Shown: positions 1-8,505 of the stretch, piece by piece | Layout of the letters: the number at the start of each line of letters is the position of its first letter | Numbering within the stretch: the first letter of the stretch is position 1 | Assembly: GCA_013824165.1 (NCBI GenBank) | Contig: PNNH01000076.1 | Location: forward strand, 62,001-126,000 | DNA from: Methylibium sp. | Lineage (GTDB): Bacteria > Pseudomonadota > Gammaproteobacteria > Burkholderiales > Burkholderiaceae_C | Direction: 5' to 3' | Length of the DNA stretch: 64,000 nt | The notes under the pieces: model-generated | Database searches by the model: none | What the model was told of the DNA's origin: nothing | Seen by the model: only the letters and a program-made list of their open reading frames with translations | Position numbers and translations under genes: made by a program

Positions 1-1435
1 AGCAGCCGCCGCTCATGTCGGCCGGGCTCAGCTTTCCGTCGCGGGCCTTCTTGGCCAGCTCGCTCATCTCCTGGCTGATCTGCAGGATGCCCTTCTTGTC
101 GGCATCCTTGATCACCGGCACCACCAGGCCGCTCGGCGTGTCTGCCGCAAAGCCGATGTGGAAGTAGTTCTTCAGCACCAGGGTGTCGCCATCCAGGCTG
201 GCATTGAACTCGGGGAACTTCTTCAAGGCAGCCACCGCCGCCTTGATCATGAAGGCCAGCATGGTGACCTTGACGCCGCTCTTCTCGTTTTCCTTGTTCA
301 GCTGAACACGGAAGGCTTCCAACTCGGTGATGTCCGCATCGTCGTGGTTGGTGACGTGAGGGATGACCACCCAGTTACGGTGCAGGTTGGCGCCGCTGAT
401 CTTCTTGATGCGCGAGAGCTCCTTGCGCTCGACCGGGCCGAACTTCTCGAAGTCCACCTTGGGCCAGGGCAGCAAGCCGGGGAAGGCGCCGCCCGAGGTA
501 GGCGCTGCAGCAGTGGCCGCCGGCGCGGCGGCCTTCTGCGCGGCCGTCTGCTGGCCGCCGGCCATCACGGCCTTGACGAAGGCCTGCACGTCGGCTTCAG
601 TGATGCGGCCCTTAGGGCCGGAGCCCCTGACCTCATCCAGCGGCACGCCCAACACACGGGCGAACTTGCGGATGCTGGGGCTGGCGTGCGGCAGTCGGCC
701 CTTGGGCGCTGTCGGCTCATGCGCTGGCAGCGCAGCGGCAGTGCTAGCGGTAGCAGCAGCGGGGACGGCAGGCACCACCGCAGCGCTCGTCGCCGGTACC
801 GGTGCCGCAGCAGCAGCGGCTGCGGCTGGCGCCGCTGCAATTGCCACACCTGCGGCTTGGATCACGGCGATCACGCTGCCCTTGGCCACCTTGTCGCCCA
901 GCTTGACCTTCAGCTCTTTCAGCACGCCGGCATGCGAGGACGGGATTTCCATCGAGGCCTTATCGCTCTCGACGGTGATCAGGCTCTGCTCCAGCTTGAT
1001 GGCGTCGCCCACCTTGACCAGCAGCTCGATCACAGCCACTTCGTCGAAGTCGCCGATATCGGGAACGGTGATATCGACAGAGCTCATACCGACGTTTGCA
1101 TTCGCCGCAGGCGCAGGGGCTGCCGCAGGAGCGGCAGGCGCGGGAGCCGCCGGCGCCGAGGCCGGCGCAGCAGCAGGAGCGGCAGCGGCAGGAGCGCCCT
1201 CAGCTTCAAGCAGCAGCAGCAGGCTGCCCTGGCTAACCTTGTCGCCCAACGCGACCTTGATTTCCTTCACCACGCCGGCGGCGCTGCTGGGAATCTCCAT
1301 CGAGGCCTTGTCGCTCTCCACCGTCACCAGGCTCTGTTCGAGCTTGACCGTGTCACCGACCTTCACCATCAACTCGATGACCGCCACATCCGTGACGTCG
1401 CCGATATCCGGAACCTTGACTTCTACCAATGCCAT
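1..1435 (-). CDS. aceF: Pyruvate dehydrogenase E2, dihydrolipoyl acetyltransferase (3' end outside window)
   Basis: E2 core of the pyruvate dehydrogenase complex: accepts the acetyl group from E1 on lipoyl-lysine and passes it to CoA in the cytoplasm. Translating the minus strand from the ATG at 1435 gives two lipoyl domains, each carrying ESDKASMEIPSS around the lipoylated lysine (coding about 1200-1435 and 860-1090). Ala/Pro-rich linkers separate them. An E3/E1-binding domain follows (ASPSIRKFARVLGVPLDEVRG, with GPKGRI, about 600-690), then the start of the catalytic domain (HVTNHDDADITELEAFR). The reading frame is open to base 1, so about 478 residues are visible and the catalytic C-terminus lies outside the window. 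The gene follows aceE after 23 bp and carries an almost identical ribosome-binding leader (GGAGACAAGACATG). Identification is firm; only the end is missing. Confidence 0.96.
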   Translation of the reverse strand, partial: MALVEVKVPDIGDVTDVAVIELMVKVGDTVKLEQSLVTVESDKASMEIPSSAAGVVKEIKVALGDKVSQGSLLLLLEAEGAPAAAAPAAAPASAPAAPAPAAPAAAPAPAANANVGMSSVDITVPDIGDFDEVAVIELLVKVGDAIKLEQSLITVESDKASMEIPSSHAGVLKELKVKLGDKVAKGSVIAVIQAAGVAIAAAPAAAAAAAAPVPATSAAVVPAVPAAATASTAAALPAHEPTAPKGRLPHASPSIRKFARVLGVPLDEVRGSGPKGRITEADVQAFVKAVMAGGQQTAAQKAAAPAATAAAPTSGGAFPGLLPWPKVDFEKFGPVERKELSRIKKISGANLHRNWVVIPHVTNHDDADITELEAFRVQLNKENEKSGVKVTMLAFMIKAAVAALKKFPEFNASLDGDTLVLKNYFHIGFAADTPSGLVVPVIKDADKKGILQISQEMSELAKKARDGKLSPADMSGGC

Positions 1436-1458
1436 GTCTTGTCTCCGATTGGCGCCGA

Positions 1459-4167
1459 TCAGGCGTACAGCGGGTTGATCTTGTTGGCGTTGATGCCGTA
1501 CTTGGCAATCGCCTCGGCCACGGCCGTGGCCGGCAGCTTGCCTTCGTCGGCCAGCGACTTCAGCGCGGCGACGACGATGTAGTGGCGGTTGATCTCGAAG
1601 TGCTCGCGCAGCTTGGAGCGGAAGTCCGAGCGTCCGAAGCCGTCGGTGCCCAGCACCTTGTAGGAGCGGCCGGCCGGGATGAAGGCGCGGATCTGCTCGG
1701 CGTAGTTCTTCATGTAGTCGGTCGACGCGATCACCGGGCCGCTGCTCTTGGACAGCTGCTGCGTCACGAAGGGCACGCAGGCCAGCTCGGTGGGGTGCAG
1801 CAGGTTCCAGCGCTCGGCATTCTGGCCGTCGCGCGCCAGCTCGTTGAAGCTGGGGCAAGACCAGACGTTGGCGCCCACGCCCCATTCGCTCTCAAGCAGC
1901 TGCTTGGCCGCCTGACTCTCGCGCAGGATGGTGCCCGAGCCCAGCAGGTTGACGCTCATGGGGCCGGGCGAGGCCTCTTCCAGCAGGTACATGCCCTTGA
2001 TGATCTGCGCCTCGGTACCCGGCTTCAGGCCCGGCATCGCGTAGTTCTCGTTGAGCAGCGTGATGTAGAAGAACACGTTCTCCTGGTCTTCCACCATGCG
2101 CTTCAAGCCGTGCTGCATGATCACCGCGACTTCGTGCGCGAAGCTGGGGTCGTAGGAGATGCAGTTCGGAATGGTGCCGGCCAGGATGTGGCTGTGGCCG
2201 TCCTCATGCTGCAGACCTTCGCCGTTCAGCGTGGTGCGGCCCGAGGTGCCGCCGAGCAGGAAGCCGCGCGCCTGCATATCGCCCGCCGCCCAGGCCAGGT
2301 CGCCGATGCGCTGGAAGCCGAACATCGAGTAGTAGACGTAGAACGGGATCATCACGCGGTTGTTCGTCGAATACGACGTTGCCGCAGCGATCCACGAGGC
2401 CATGCCGCCGGCCTCGTTGATGCCTTCCTGCAGGATCTGGCCGTCCTTGGCCTCGCGGTAGTACATCACCTGGTCCTTGTCGACCGGAGTGTAGAGCTGA
2501 CCCTTGGGGTTGTAGATGCCGATCTGGCGGAACAGGCCTTCCATGCCGAAGGTGCGCGCCTCGTCGACCAGGATGGGCACCACGCGCGGGCCCAGGTCCT
2601 TGTCGCGCAGCAGCTGGGTCAGGAAGCGCACATAGGCCTGCGTGGTCGAGATCTCACGGCCTTCCGCGGTGGGCTCCAGCACGGCCTTGAAGGTCTCCAG
2701 CGGCGGCACAGCAAAGCTCTCGTCGGCCTTGACGCGGCGCTTGGGCAGATAGCCGCCCAGGGCCTGGCGGCGCTCGTGCAGATAGCGCATCTCGGGTGTG
2801 TCGTCGGCCGGCTTGTAGTACGGCAACTTGGGCAGCTCGCTGTCGGGGATGGGGATGCCGAAACGGTCGCGGATGTACTTGATGTCCTCGTCCGTCAGCT
2901 TCTTAGTCTGGTGGACCGTGTTTTTGCCCTCGCCGGCCTTGCCCATGCCATAGCCCTTGACGGTCTTCACCAGCAGCAGGGTCGGTTGCCCGGTGGCGTT
3001 GTGGTGGGCTGCATGGAAGGCAGCGAAGACCTTCTCCGGCTGGTGGCCACCGCGGCGCAGCTCGAAGATCTCTTCGTCGCTCATGTGCTCGACCAGCTTG
3101 GCGGTTTCGGGGTACTTGCCGAAGAAATGCTTGCGGACATAGGCGCCGTCATTGGCCTTCATGGCCTGGTAGTCGCCGTCCACGGTTTCCATCATCAGCT
3201 GCTTGAGCTTGCCACTCTTGTCGCGCGCCAGCAGCTCGTCCCAGCCCTTGCCCCAGATCAGCTTGATGACGTTCCAGCCGCTGCCGCGGAATTCGCCTTC
3301 CAGCTCCTGGATGATCTTGCCGTTGCCACGTACCGGGCCGTCCAGGCGCTGCAGATTGCAGTTGATGACGAAGACCAGATTGTCCAGGCCCTCGCGCGCG
3401 GCCAGGCCGATCGCGCCCAGGCTTTCCGGCTCGTCCATCTCGCCGTCGCCCATGAAGGCCCAGACCTTGCGGTTCTCGGTGTTGGCGATGCCGCGCGCAT
3501 GCAGGTACTTGAGGAAGCGCGCCTGGTAGATCGCCATTAAGGGGCCAAGGCCCATCGAGACGGTCGGGAACTGCCAGAACTCAGGCATCAGCTTGGGGTG
3601 CGGATAGCTGGACAGGCCCTTGCCGTCCACTTCCTGGCGGAAGCTGTCCAGCTGCGCCTCGCTCAGGCGGCCTTCGAGGAAGGCGCGGGCATAGATGCCG
3701 GGCGAGCTGTGGCCCTGGATGTAGAGCAGGTCGCCGCCATGGCTCTCACTCTCGGCATGCCAGAAGTGATTGAAGCCGGCACCCAGCATCGAGGCCAGCG
3801 AGGCAAACGAGCCGATGTGGCCGCCCAGATCGCCGCCATCGGCCGGGTTCAACCGGTTGGCACGCACCACCATCGCCATCGCGTTCCAGCGCATATAGGC
3901 GCGCAGGCGCTTCTCGATGGCGATATTGCCCGGGCAATGGGCTTCCTGATCGGCCGGGATAGTGTTGACGTAAGCCGTGTTGGCCGAAAACGGCACATCG
4001 ATGCCGGCCTGGCGGGCATGGTCGATCAAGCTTTCAAGCAGGAAGTGGGCGCGCTCGCCCCCCTCCTCGCCGATCACGGCGGACAGCGCGTCCAGCCATT
4101 CCTTGGTTTCGAGAGCGTCAGTGTCATTGGCGGCTGCGCCAAGAATGGACTGGGGCTGGGCGGACAT
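1459..4167 (-). CDS. aceE: Pyruvate dehydrogenase E1 component, homodimeric type
   Basis: Thiamine-diphosphate enzyme that decarboxylates pyruvate and acetylates the lipoyl groups of AceF. The 902-residue product has the normal length for the homodimeric E1 of proteobacteria. The ThDP-binding block is clear: GDGEMDEPES followed about 30 residues later by NCNLQRLDGPVRGN. The C-terminal transketolase-like part contains FYVYYSMFGFQRIGDLAW and TLNGEGLQHEDGHS. The reading frame could extend upstream to 4221, but the ATG at 4167 (MSAQPQS) is chosen because TAGGAGACAAGAC sits directly before it. It is first in an operon with aceF and diverges from a sensor kinase across about 157 bp. No frame disruption is seen. 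Confidence 0.97.
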   Translation of the reverse strand: MSAQPQSILGAAANDTDALETKEWLDALSAVIGEEGGERAHFLLESLIDHARQAGIDVPFSANTAYVNTIPADQEAHCPGNIAIEKRLRAYMRWNAMAMVVRANRLNPADGGDLGGHIGSFASLASMLGAGFNHFWHAESESHGGDLLYIQGHSSPGIYARAFLEGRLSEAQLDSFRQEVDGKGLSSYPHPKLMPEFWQFPTVSMGLGPLMAIYQARFLKYLHARGIANTENRKVWAFMGDGEMDEPESLGAIGLAAREGLDNLVFVINCNLQRLDGPVRGNGKIIQELEGEFRGSGWNVIKLIWGKGWDELLARDKSGKLKQLMMETVDGDYQAMKANDGAYVRKHFFGKYPETAKLVEHMSDEEIFELRRGGHQPEKVFAAFHAAHHNATGQPTLLLVKTVKGYGMGKAGEGKNTVHQTKKLTDEDIKYIRDRFGIPIPDSELPKLPYYKPADDTPEMRYLHERRQALGGYLPKRRVKADESFAVPPLETFKAVLEPTAEGREISTTQAYVRFLTQLLRDKDLGPRVVPILVDEARTFGMEGLFRQIGIYNPKGQLYTPVDKDQVMYYREAKDGQILQEGINEAGGMASWIAAATSYSTNNRVMIPFYVYYSMFGFQRIGDLAWAAGDMQARGFLLGGTSGRTTLNGEGLQHEDGHSHILAGTIPNCISYDPSFAHEVAVIMQHGLKRMVEDQENVFFYITLLNENYAMPGLKPGTEAQIIKGMYLLEEASPGPMSVNLLGSGTILRESQAAKQLLESEWGVGANVWSCPSFNELARDGQNAERWNLLHPTELACVPFVTQQLSKSSGPVIASTDYMKNYAEQIRAFIPAGRSYKVLGTDGFGRSDFRSKLREHFEINRHYIVVAALKSLADEGKLPATAVAEAIAKYGINANKINPLYA

Positions 4168-4324
4168 GTCTTGTCTCCTAAAAAGGCCGTTGCCAGGGTC
4201 ATTTTTTGCGAAGTGTCGCACAAGAATTCTGCAATTCCAAATAGCGCGACCGCATTCCGCATCATGATATTTTCCAACGAACGGCCTTCGCCAGGCCCGG
4301 CATCTCTCACCAGATAATCAGCCC

Positions 4325-6880
4325 ATGCCTTCCCCAACTGCACTCAATAGCGCCGCACGCCGCCTGCTGCTGCCAGCCCAGCGCGTGGTCGCGGGATGGT
4401 GGCGCCGCCAATCACCGGCGCGCCAGGACCGCTTCGCGACGCTGGGGCCGCTGATCTCGGTGATGCTGTTCCTGGCCGCCATCATTTCGGCCTTCTGGTA
4501 CCTGCGCAACGAGGAAATCGAGCGCGAGAGCGAGGCCGTAAAGCGCGACACCGAGATTGCCCAGCAGCAGATCCGGCTGCGGCTGATCGAGAACCAGGAG
4601 CAATTGGTACGCATCGCACGCGAGATCGCCACCCGCACGCTCGACGCCCAGCAGTTCGCCGCCCAAGCCTCGGGCTTTGCGCGCGAACGCCCCGAGATCA
4701 CTCATGTGACCTGGCTGTCCAGCCGGCGCGAGCGCCGCGCCAGCGTCAGCGCCGCTGGCTACCAGGCCGACACCTTGATGAGTTTTGACGGGCGCGACCC
4801 GTCAATGCCGGTGGCCGACCAGTCCAGCCCGGCAGAACTGGCTTTCCAGACGGCCCGCGAGCGCCGCCAGCCGGTCTACTCGACAGCGTTCGGCGATGCC
4901 AACAACCTGACGGTGTTCCAGGTCCAGGTGCCGCTGCTGGACCGCGGCGCCTTTTCCGGCGTGCTGATTGCCGAGTATTCGGTCGAGGCGCTGCTGCGCT
5001 ACTACGTCCCCAGCGAGGTGGCGGTGCGCCACCCGATCGCGGTGCTGGACTCGGGCGAGCAGTGGGTGGCCAGCACCGTCACGCCGATGCCCGGCCAACG
5101 CATGCAGCGCGCGTCCATCCTGCATGAGGTGCCGCTGGCGCCGGCCCTCAACGGCCTGGTGCTGCGCGGCCAGGGCTACCGCACCTCGATCGGCCTGATC
5201 AGCAACACCCTGTTCTGGATGGTGGTGGCCTTGTCGGTGCTGACGGTATGGATGCTGCTGGGCACCTGGAAGCACATGCGCCGGCGCCTGCAGATCCAGA
5301 CCGCGCTTTCCAACGAAACCAACTTCCGGCGTGCCATGGAGAACTCCATGCTGACAGGTATGCGCGCGATGGACATGGACTCGCGCATCTCCTACGTCAA
5401 CCCGGCCTTCTGCGCGATGACCGGCTTCTCGGAGGCCGAGCTGATCGGCCGCAAGCCGCCCTTCCCCTACTGGCCGCCCGACCGCTACGAGGAGAACTCG
5501 CGCCTGCTGCAGCAGGAGGTGCAGGGCCGCAGCCCGGCCGGCGGCGCCGAGGTCAAGGTGATGCGCAAGGACGGCACCCTGTTCGACGCCCGCATGTACG
5601 TCTCGCCACTGATCGACCCCAAGGGCAAGCAGAACGGCTGGATGACCTCGATGACCAACATCACTGAGGCCAAGCGCGTGCGCGACCAGCTGAGCGCCTC
5701 GCACGAACGCTTCACCACCGTGCTGGAAGGCCTGGACGCGGCCGTGTCGGTGCTGTCGGTGCAGCAGGGCGAGTTGCTGTTCGCCAACCGCAGCTACCGC
5801 TTGTGGTTCGGCGCCGACCCCAAGGGCCACGCGCTGCTGGCCGGCAGCCAGCTGGGCCTGGCCAAGCGCGAAACCGAGCTGGACGAAGATGTGGATGACT
5901 ACTCCGGCCTGGCCGCCCAGCAGCTCACCGAGCTGGGCTCGGACCCTAAGGAGGTCTATATCGACACGCTGGAGATGTGGTTCGACGTGCGGGCCCGCTA
6001 TCTGCAGTGGACCGACGGCCGCCTGGCCCAGATGCTGATCGCCACCGACATCACTTCGCGCCGCCATGCCGAGGCCCAGGCAGCCCAGCAGGCCGAAAAG
6101 GCCCAGGTCACCAGCCGCCTGATGACCATGGGCGAGATGGCCTCCAGCGTGGCGCATGAGCTGAACCAGCCGCTGACCGCCATCACCAACTACTGCAACG
6201 GCATGGTCTCGCGCGTGCGCAATGACGCGATCCAGAAAGATGATCTGCTGGCCGCGCTGGAAAAGACCGCCAAGCAGGCGCAGCGCGCCGGCCAGATCAT
6301 CCACCGCATCCGCAACTTCGTGAAGCGCAGCGAGCCGCAGCGCCAGCCCTCCAGCGCGCATGAGATCGTCGAGGACGCAGTCGAGCTGGCCGGCATCGAG
6401 CTGCGGCGCCGCAGCATCGCGATCCACACCTATGTGGCGCAACGCCTGCCAATGCTGGTGGTCGACCCCATCCTGATCGAGCAGGTGGTGCTGAACCTGT
6501 TGAAGAACGCGGCCGAGGCGATCGACAACGCCGGCCTGCCGGTGTCGCGCCGCCATATCGAGTTGCGCGTCGTGCCAAAGCACACGCCCGAGCTGGGCGG
6601 GCATGTCGAGTTCTCGGTGACCGATATGGGCCCCGGCCTGCCGGAAGACGTGATCGCGCGCATCTACGAGGCCTTCTTCTCCACCAAGGCCGATGGCATG
6701 GGAATCGGCCTAGGGTTATGCCGGTCCATCGTCGAGTCGCACCAGGGCCGGATCCGGGCCGAGAATCTATACAATGGCACAGCCATCGTGGGCTGTCGAT
6801 TCGCCTTCACAATCCCGGTGGACATTCCCCGCCCCGAGTCGTCCTCGGGTAACTCGATGAACACAGCTGCGACACCATGA
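4325..6880 (+). CDS. Membrane PAS-domain sensor histidine kinase
   Basis: Predicted inner-membrane kinase of 851 residues that senses an unknown signal and phosphorylates the regulator encoded next. Segments in order: a membrane helix at about 41-60, a periplasmic sensor region of about 230 residues, a second helix at about 295-315, PAS domain 1 (about 330-450, SYVNPAFCAMTGFSEAELIG), PAS domain 2 (about 460-575), HisKA with phospho-acceptor His611 in SSVAHELNQPLTAI, and HATPase with VLNLLKNAAEAID, DMGPGLPED and GMGIGLGLC. The kinase core resembles the FixL/TodS/DctB group. Its stop overlaps the next start (ATGA), so the two are translationally coupled. It is divergent from aceE; a role in controlling pyruvate dehydrogenase is a positional inference only. 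Confidence 0.9.
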   Translation: MPSPTALNSAARRLLLPAQRVVAGWWRRQSPARQDRFATLGPLISVMLFLAAIISAFWYLRNEEIERESEAVKRDTEIAQQQIRLRLIENQEQLVRIAREIATRTLDAQQFAAQASGFARERPEITHVTWLSSRRERRASVSAAGYQADTLMSFDGRDPSMPVADQSSPAELAFQTARERRQPVYSTAFGDANNLTVFQVQVPLLDRGAFSGVLIAEYSVEALLRYYVPSEVAVRHPIAVLDSGEQWVASTVTPMPGQRMQRASILHEVPLAPALNGLVLRGQGYRTSIGLISNTLFWMVVALSVLTVWMLLGTWKHMRRRLQIQTALSNETNFRRAMENSMLTGMRAMDMDSRISYVNPAFCAMTGFSEAELIGRKPPFPYWPPDRYEENSRLLQQEVQGRSPAGGAEVKVMRKDGTLFDARMYVSPLIDPKGKQNGWMTSMTNITEAKRVRDQLSASHERFTTVLEGLDAAVSVLSVQQGELLFANRSYRLWFGADPKGHALLAGSQLGLAKRETELDEDVDDYSGLAAQQLTELGSDPKEVYIDTLEMWFDVRARYLQWTDGRLAQMLIATDITSRRHAEAQAAQQAEKAQVTSRLMTMGEMASSVAHELNQPLTAITNYCNGMVSRVRNDAIQKDDLLAALEKTAKQAQRAGQIIHRIRNFVKRSEPQRQPSSAHEIVEDAVELAGIELRRRSIAIHTYVAQRLPMLVVDPILIEQVVLNLLKNAAEAIDNAGLPVSRRHIELRVVPKHTPELGGHVEFSVTDMGPGLPEDVIARIYEAFFSTKADGMGIGLGLCRSIVESHQGRIRAENLYNGTAIVGCRFAFTIPVDIPRPESSSGNSMNTAATP

Positions 6881-7500
6881 GTCTGATTCCGAAGAAGGGC
6901 AATGTTTACGTCGTCGACGATGATGAGGCCGTGCGTGATTCGCTGCAGTGGCTGCTCGAAGGCAAGGACTACCGCGTCAAGTGCTTTGACTCGGCCGAGA
7001 GCTTCCTCTCCCGCTACGACCCCCGCGAAGTCGCCTGCCTGATCGCCGACATCCGCATGGAAGGCATGAGCGGCCTGGAGTTGCAAGACCGCCTGATCGA
7101 GCGCCGCAGCCCGCTGCCGGTGGTCTTCATCACCGGCCATGGCGATGTGCCGATGGCGGTGCAGACCATGAAGAAGGGCGCGATGGACTTCATCGAGAAG
7201 CCCTTCAAGGAAGACGAACTGCTGGCCCTGGTCGAGCGCATGCTGGATCAGGCGCGCAACGCCTTCTCCACCCACCAGGAAGCCGCCAGCCGCGACGCCC
7301 TTCTGTCGCGCCTGACTACGCGCGAAGCCCAGGTGCTGGAGCGCATCGTCGCCGGTCGCCTGAACAAGCAGATCGCCGATGACCTGGGCATCAGCATCAA
7401 GACGGTGGAGGCGCACCGCGCCAACATCATGGAAAAGCTCAACGCCAACACCGTGGCAGATCTGCTGAAGATTGCACTCGGCGCCCCGGCCAAGGTCTGA
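6877..7500 (+). CDS. FixJ/LuxR-type two-component response regulator
   Basis: Response regulator of 207 residues: receiver domain at about 8-122 with acidic pocket VVDDDEAV, phospho-acceptor Asp58 in CLIADIRMEG, and the conserved lysine of FIEKPF at 108, followed by a LuxR/FixJ-type helix-turn-helix at about 145-200 (LTTREAQVLERIVAG...NKQIADDLGISIKTVEAHR). It is presumably phosphorylated by the upstream PAS kinase, with which it shares an ATGA stop/start overlap. FixJ-family members bind promoters as dimers after phosphorylation. Its target promoter is not identified here; the divergent aceEF operon is the nearest candidate. A good intrinsic terminator follows within 20 bp, so this two-gene operon appears self-contained. 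Confidence 0.92.
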   Translation: MSLIPKKGNVYVVDDDEAVRDSLQWLLEGKDYRVKCFDSAESFLSRYDPREVACLIADIRMEGMSGLELQDRLIERRSPLPVVFITGHGDVPMAVQTMKKGAMDFIEKPFKEDELLALVERMLDQARNAFSTHQEAASRDALLSRLTTREAQVLERIVAGRLNKQIADDLGISIKTVEAHRANIMEKLNANTVADLLKIALGAPAKV

Positions 7501-7519
7501 GCACCCTGCATCACCCGAC

Positions 7520-7550
7520 GAGGCCGCTACCCAGCGGCCTCTTGTCTTTG
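7520..7550 (+). terminator. Intrinsic terminator after the FixJ-type regulator
   Basis: A perfect 9-bp stem GAGGCCGCT / AGCGGCCTC with a 4-nt loop (ACCC) is followed by TTGTCTTT. It lies 20 bp past the regulator stop and before folD. Confidence 0.75.
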
Positions 7551-7622
7551 GTCTTGGCCTCACCTAGCCAAGCGACATGAGCCTCGTCGACGCGGCCCGA
7601 GGCTTGTTTTCAGGAGTACCGC

Positions 7623-8483
7623 ATGACTGCACAACTGATCGACGGCAACGCCCTTTCCAAGCAAATCCGCGCCGAGGTGGCGCAACGCGCCGCGGCCCTA
7701 ACGGCCAAGGGCATCAAGCCCGGACTGGCGGTGGTGCTGGTGGGCGACAACCCGGCCAGCGCCGTCTATGTGCGCAACAAGATCAAGGCCTGCGAGGACT
7801 ACGGCCTGCGCTCGGTGTTCGAGAAGTACGAGGCCAGCCTGGACGAGTCGGCGCTGCTGGCCCGCATCGCCGCACTCAACGCGGACCCCAGCATCCACGG
7901 CATCCTGGTGCAGATGCCGCTGCCGGCGCACATCGATGCGCACAAGGTCATCGAGGCGATCTCGCCGGCCAAGGATGTCGACGGCTACTCGGTGCTGTCC
8001 GCCGGTGAAACCCTCACCGGACTGCCGGGCTTCCGTCCCTGCACGCCTTACGGCTGCATGAAGCTGATTGAAAGTACCGGCGTGTCGCTGAAAGGCAAGC
8101 ATGCGGTCGTGATCGGCCGCAGCAACACCGTCGGCAAGCCGATGGCCCTGCTGCTGCTGCAGGCCAATGCCACCGTCACGATCTGCCACAGCGCCACGCC
8201 TGATCTGGGGGTCTACACGCGCCAGGCCGATATCGTGGTTGCCGCAGTGGGCCGGCGCAATGTGCTGACGGCCGAAATGGTCAAACCCGGCGCGATCGTC
8301 ATCGACGTCGGCATGAACCGCAACGATGAAGGCAAGCTGTGCGGCGACGTGGACTTTGCCGGCGTCCAGCCGGTAGTCGGCTGGATCACGCCGGTGCCCG
8401 GCGGTGTCGGCCCGATGACCATCACCATGCTGCTGGTCAACACGCTGGAGTCGGCCGAACGCGTGGCCGCCGCAAACGTCTGA
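7623..8483 (+). CDS. folD: Methylenetetrahydrofolate dehydrogenase / cyclohydrolase
   Basis: Bifunctional cytoplasmic enzyme interconverting 5,10-methylene-THF, 5,10-methenyl-THF and 10-formyl-THF with NADP. The 286-residue length is typical. The catalytic YxxxK is YVRNK (Lys53). Family signatures seen are [28 protein letters not shown] and the NADP-binding [18 protein letters not shown], ending in [18 protein letters not shown]. The start at 7623 follows CAGGAGTACCGC, a good ribosome-binding site. It lies between a terminator and an M3 peptidase gene 22 bp downstream, with which it may be co-transcribed. Nothing is unusual. Confidence 0.97.
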   Translation: MTAQLIDGNALSKQIRAEVAQRAAALTAKGIKPGLAVVLVGDNPASAVYVRNKIKACEDYGLRSVFEKYEASLDESALLARIAALNADPSIHGILVQMPLPAHIDAHKVIEAISPAKDVDGYSVLSAGETLTGLPGFRPCTPYGCMKLIESTGVSLKGKHAVVIGRSNTVGKPMALLLLQANATVTICHSATPDLGVYTRQADIVVAAVGRRNVLTAEMVKPGAIVIDVGMNRNDEGKLCGDVDFAGVQPVVGWITPVPGGVGPMTITMLLVNTLESAERVAAANV

Positions 8484-8505
8484 GAACGAAAGCCGAGGAG
8501 ACAGC

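Noticed and set aside
1429-3540. A 703-codon open frame on the plus strand across aceE.
   Set aside because: It is antisense to aceE, whose minus-strand product has clear ThDP and E1 motifs; open antisense frames are expected in such GC-rich DNA, and this product has no recognisable domain.
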